Positions 6,485-6,738 of a stretch of 6,738 nt of DNA are shown piece by piece. Source of the stretch: Deltaproteobacteria bacterium (lineage in GTDB: Bacteria; Desulfobacterota; Desulfobaccia; Desulfobaccales; 0-14-0-80-60-11); the NCBI GenBank assembly GCA_023381945.1, contig JAMCQY010000377.1, positions 1 through 6,738 on the forward strand, written 5' to 3'. Within the stretch, counting starts at the first letter, position 1. The number at the start of each line of letters is the position of its first letter. Below the pieces are notes generated by a model. It made no database searches. It was given only the letters and a program-made list of their open reading frames with translations, and was not told where the DNA came from. The translations under genes were made by a program, and so were the position numbers.

Positions 6485-6501
6485 AATGCCTGCATGGCAT
6501 T
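6485..6501. promoter_or_regulatory. Operator-like inverted repeat before the V4R gene
   Basis: AATGCC and GGCATT, a perfect 6-bp inverted repeat around TGCAT, 32-48 bases before the V4R start and just downstream of the proposed promoter. It fits a repressor site or a small leader hairpin. It shares the core TGCATG with the palindrome at 6700-6711. Confidence 0.4.
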
Positions 6502-6515
6502 AGGGATTTTAGGGC

Positions 6516-6544
6516 AATTTACGCATTAATAGGTGAAAATGCAA
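6516..6544 (-). promoter_or_regulatory. Candidate sigma-70 promoter for V4R-kinase-phoBR
   Basis: On the minus strand TTGCAT (6544-6539) and TAAATT (6521-6516) are separated by exactly 17 bases. The predicted start near 6509 would give a leader of about 56 bases. The match to consensus is moderate (about 4 of 6 at each element), so it is only a candidate. Confidence 0.4.
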
Positions 6545-6595
6545 GCCCGGAGGCAGAGCGGGAGGACCGGACCTTGGCAAGGGGAAGCGCCAAAG

Positions 6596-6612
6596 CTGGC
6601 TAAAGATTTGCA
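6596..6612 (+). promoter_or_regulatory. Candidate sigma-54 (-24/-12) promoter, rightward
   Basis: CTGGC, seven bases, then TTGCA. The invariant GG (6598-6599) and GC (6610-6611) are exactly 10 bases apart, as required for sigma-54 promoters. The ACG usually following TGGC is missing. It points to the right, toward a probable gene beyond the window. A chance match cannot be excluded. Confidence 0.3.
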
Positions 6613-6699
6613 GGGCATTTCAGCTCGGCTTTTATATAAGCTCGTTTTTGTTATATTTAGTACTTATCCGTAATTAAATTGACATTTATTAAATAATAT

Positions 6700-6711
6700 G
6701 GCATGCATGCC
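6700..6711. promoter_or_regulatory. Perfect 12-bp palindrome GGCATGCATGCC
   Basis: A self-complementary site in the AT-rich right-hand spacer, imperfectly extended to about 17 bp by ATGG and CCAT on its flanks. Its centre matches that of the inverted repeat at 6485-6501. It could be an operator for the gene starting beyond the right edge. Confidence 0.35.
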
Positions 6712-6729
6712 CATAAAACGGCTTATGGG
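6710..6729. promoter_or_regulatory. Inverted repeat CCCATAA / TTATGGG
   Basis: Perfect 7-bp arms (6710-6716 and 6723-6729) with a 6-base spacer. The right arm runs into the Shine-Dalgarno-like GGAGGT at 6728-6733, so as RNA the hairpin could partly cover the ribosome site of a rightward gene. As DNA it could be an operator. Confidence 0.35.
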
Positions 6730-6733
6730 AGGT
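6728..6733 (+). promoter_or_regulatory. Shine-Dalgarno site of a probable divergent gene beyond the edge
   Basis: GGAGGT on the plus strand, with five bases left before the window ends. A start codon at about 6739-6743 would have normal spacing. This suggests a divergent plus-strand gene whose coding part is not in the window; its identity cannot be told. Confidence 0.4.
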
Positions 6734-6738
6734 GGACG

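Noticed and set aside
6566..6590. Minus-strand TTGGCGC...TTGCC as a sigma-54 promoter
   Set aside because: The GG and GC elements are 11 bases apart, not 10, which breaks the strict spacing.
6539..6673. Small plus-strand frame of 44 codons with AGGTG before its ATG
   Set aside because: The product is basic with a hydrophobic tail but resembles nothing known. It covers the candidate promoters in both directions, and an ORF of this size can occur by chance.
6679..6696. TTGACA with TAATAT as a plus-strand sigma-70 promoter
   Set aside because: The spacing between the two elements is about 9 bases, far too short; at 17 bases no -10-like sequence is present.
1..6738. CRISPR arrays, tRNA or rRNA genes, insertion sequences
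   Set aside because: No regularly spaced repeats, no tRNA or rRNA-like segments and no transposase-like protein were seen on either strand.

Overview
The window carries the upper part of a phosphate-starvation locus. Six protein-coding genes, all on the minus strand, can be read from right to left: a small V4R-domain sensor protein (6453-5932), a membrane-free histidine kinase (5932-4862), a PhoB-type response regulator (4818-4132), a PhoR-type membrane histidine kinase (4057-2288), the periplasmic phosphate-binding protein PstS (2112-1054) and the permease PstC (916 to the left edge, C-terminus cut off). The rest of the transporter (pstA, pstB) and perhaps phoU would be expected just beyond the left edge, but they are not in the window.

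The DNA is GC-rich with AT-rich spacers and good Shine-Dalgarno sites. Multi-domain PhoR and a soluble V4R/kinase pair suggest a Gram-negative, probably anaerobic bacterium of the former Deltaproteobacteria (Desulfobacterota). That placement is an impression from gene style and from short dispersed-looking palindromes; the sequence contains no direct taxonomic marker.

Layout. The V4R and kinase genes share one base of a stop/start overlap, so they are translationally coupled. The kinase gene is followed after 43 bp by phoB, and phoB after 74 bp by phoR. That 74-bp gap holds a four-copy 7-bp tandem repeat and a GC-rich palindrome. A 175-bp spacer then precedes pstS, with PhoB-box-like direct repeats near the phoR end and a large inverted repeat in the presumed mRNA leader. 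A 137-bp spacer with two hairpins separates pstS from pstC. The right-hand 285 bp hold a likely promoter for the V4R-kinase-phoBR unit and several palindromes. They also hold a possible sigma-54 promoter and a Shine-Dalgarno site pointing rightward, which suggest a divergent gene starting just outside the window.

How it may work together. PhoR senses phosphate status, probably through the Pst transporter, and phosphorylates PhoB; PhoB would act at the repeats upstream of pstS. The unusual part is that a second, cytoplasmic kinase and a V4R protein with a complete predicted zinc site sit at the head of the same gene string. This suggests, as an inference, that another signal (small molecule or redox) feeds into the Pho response.
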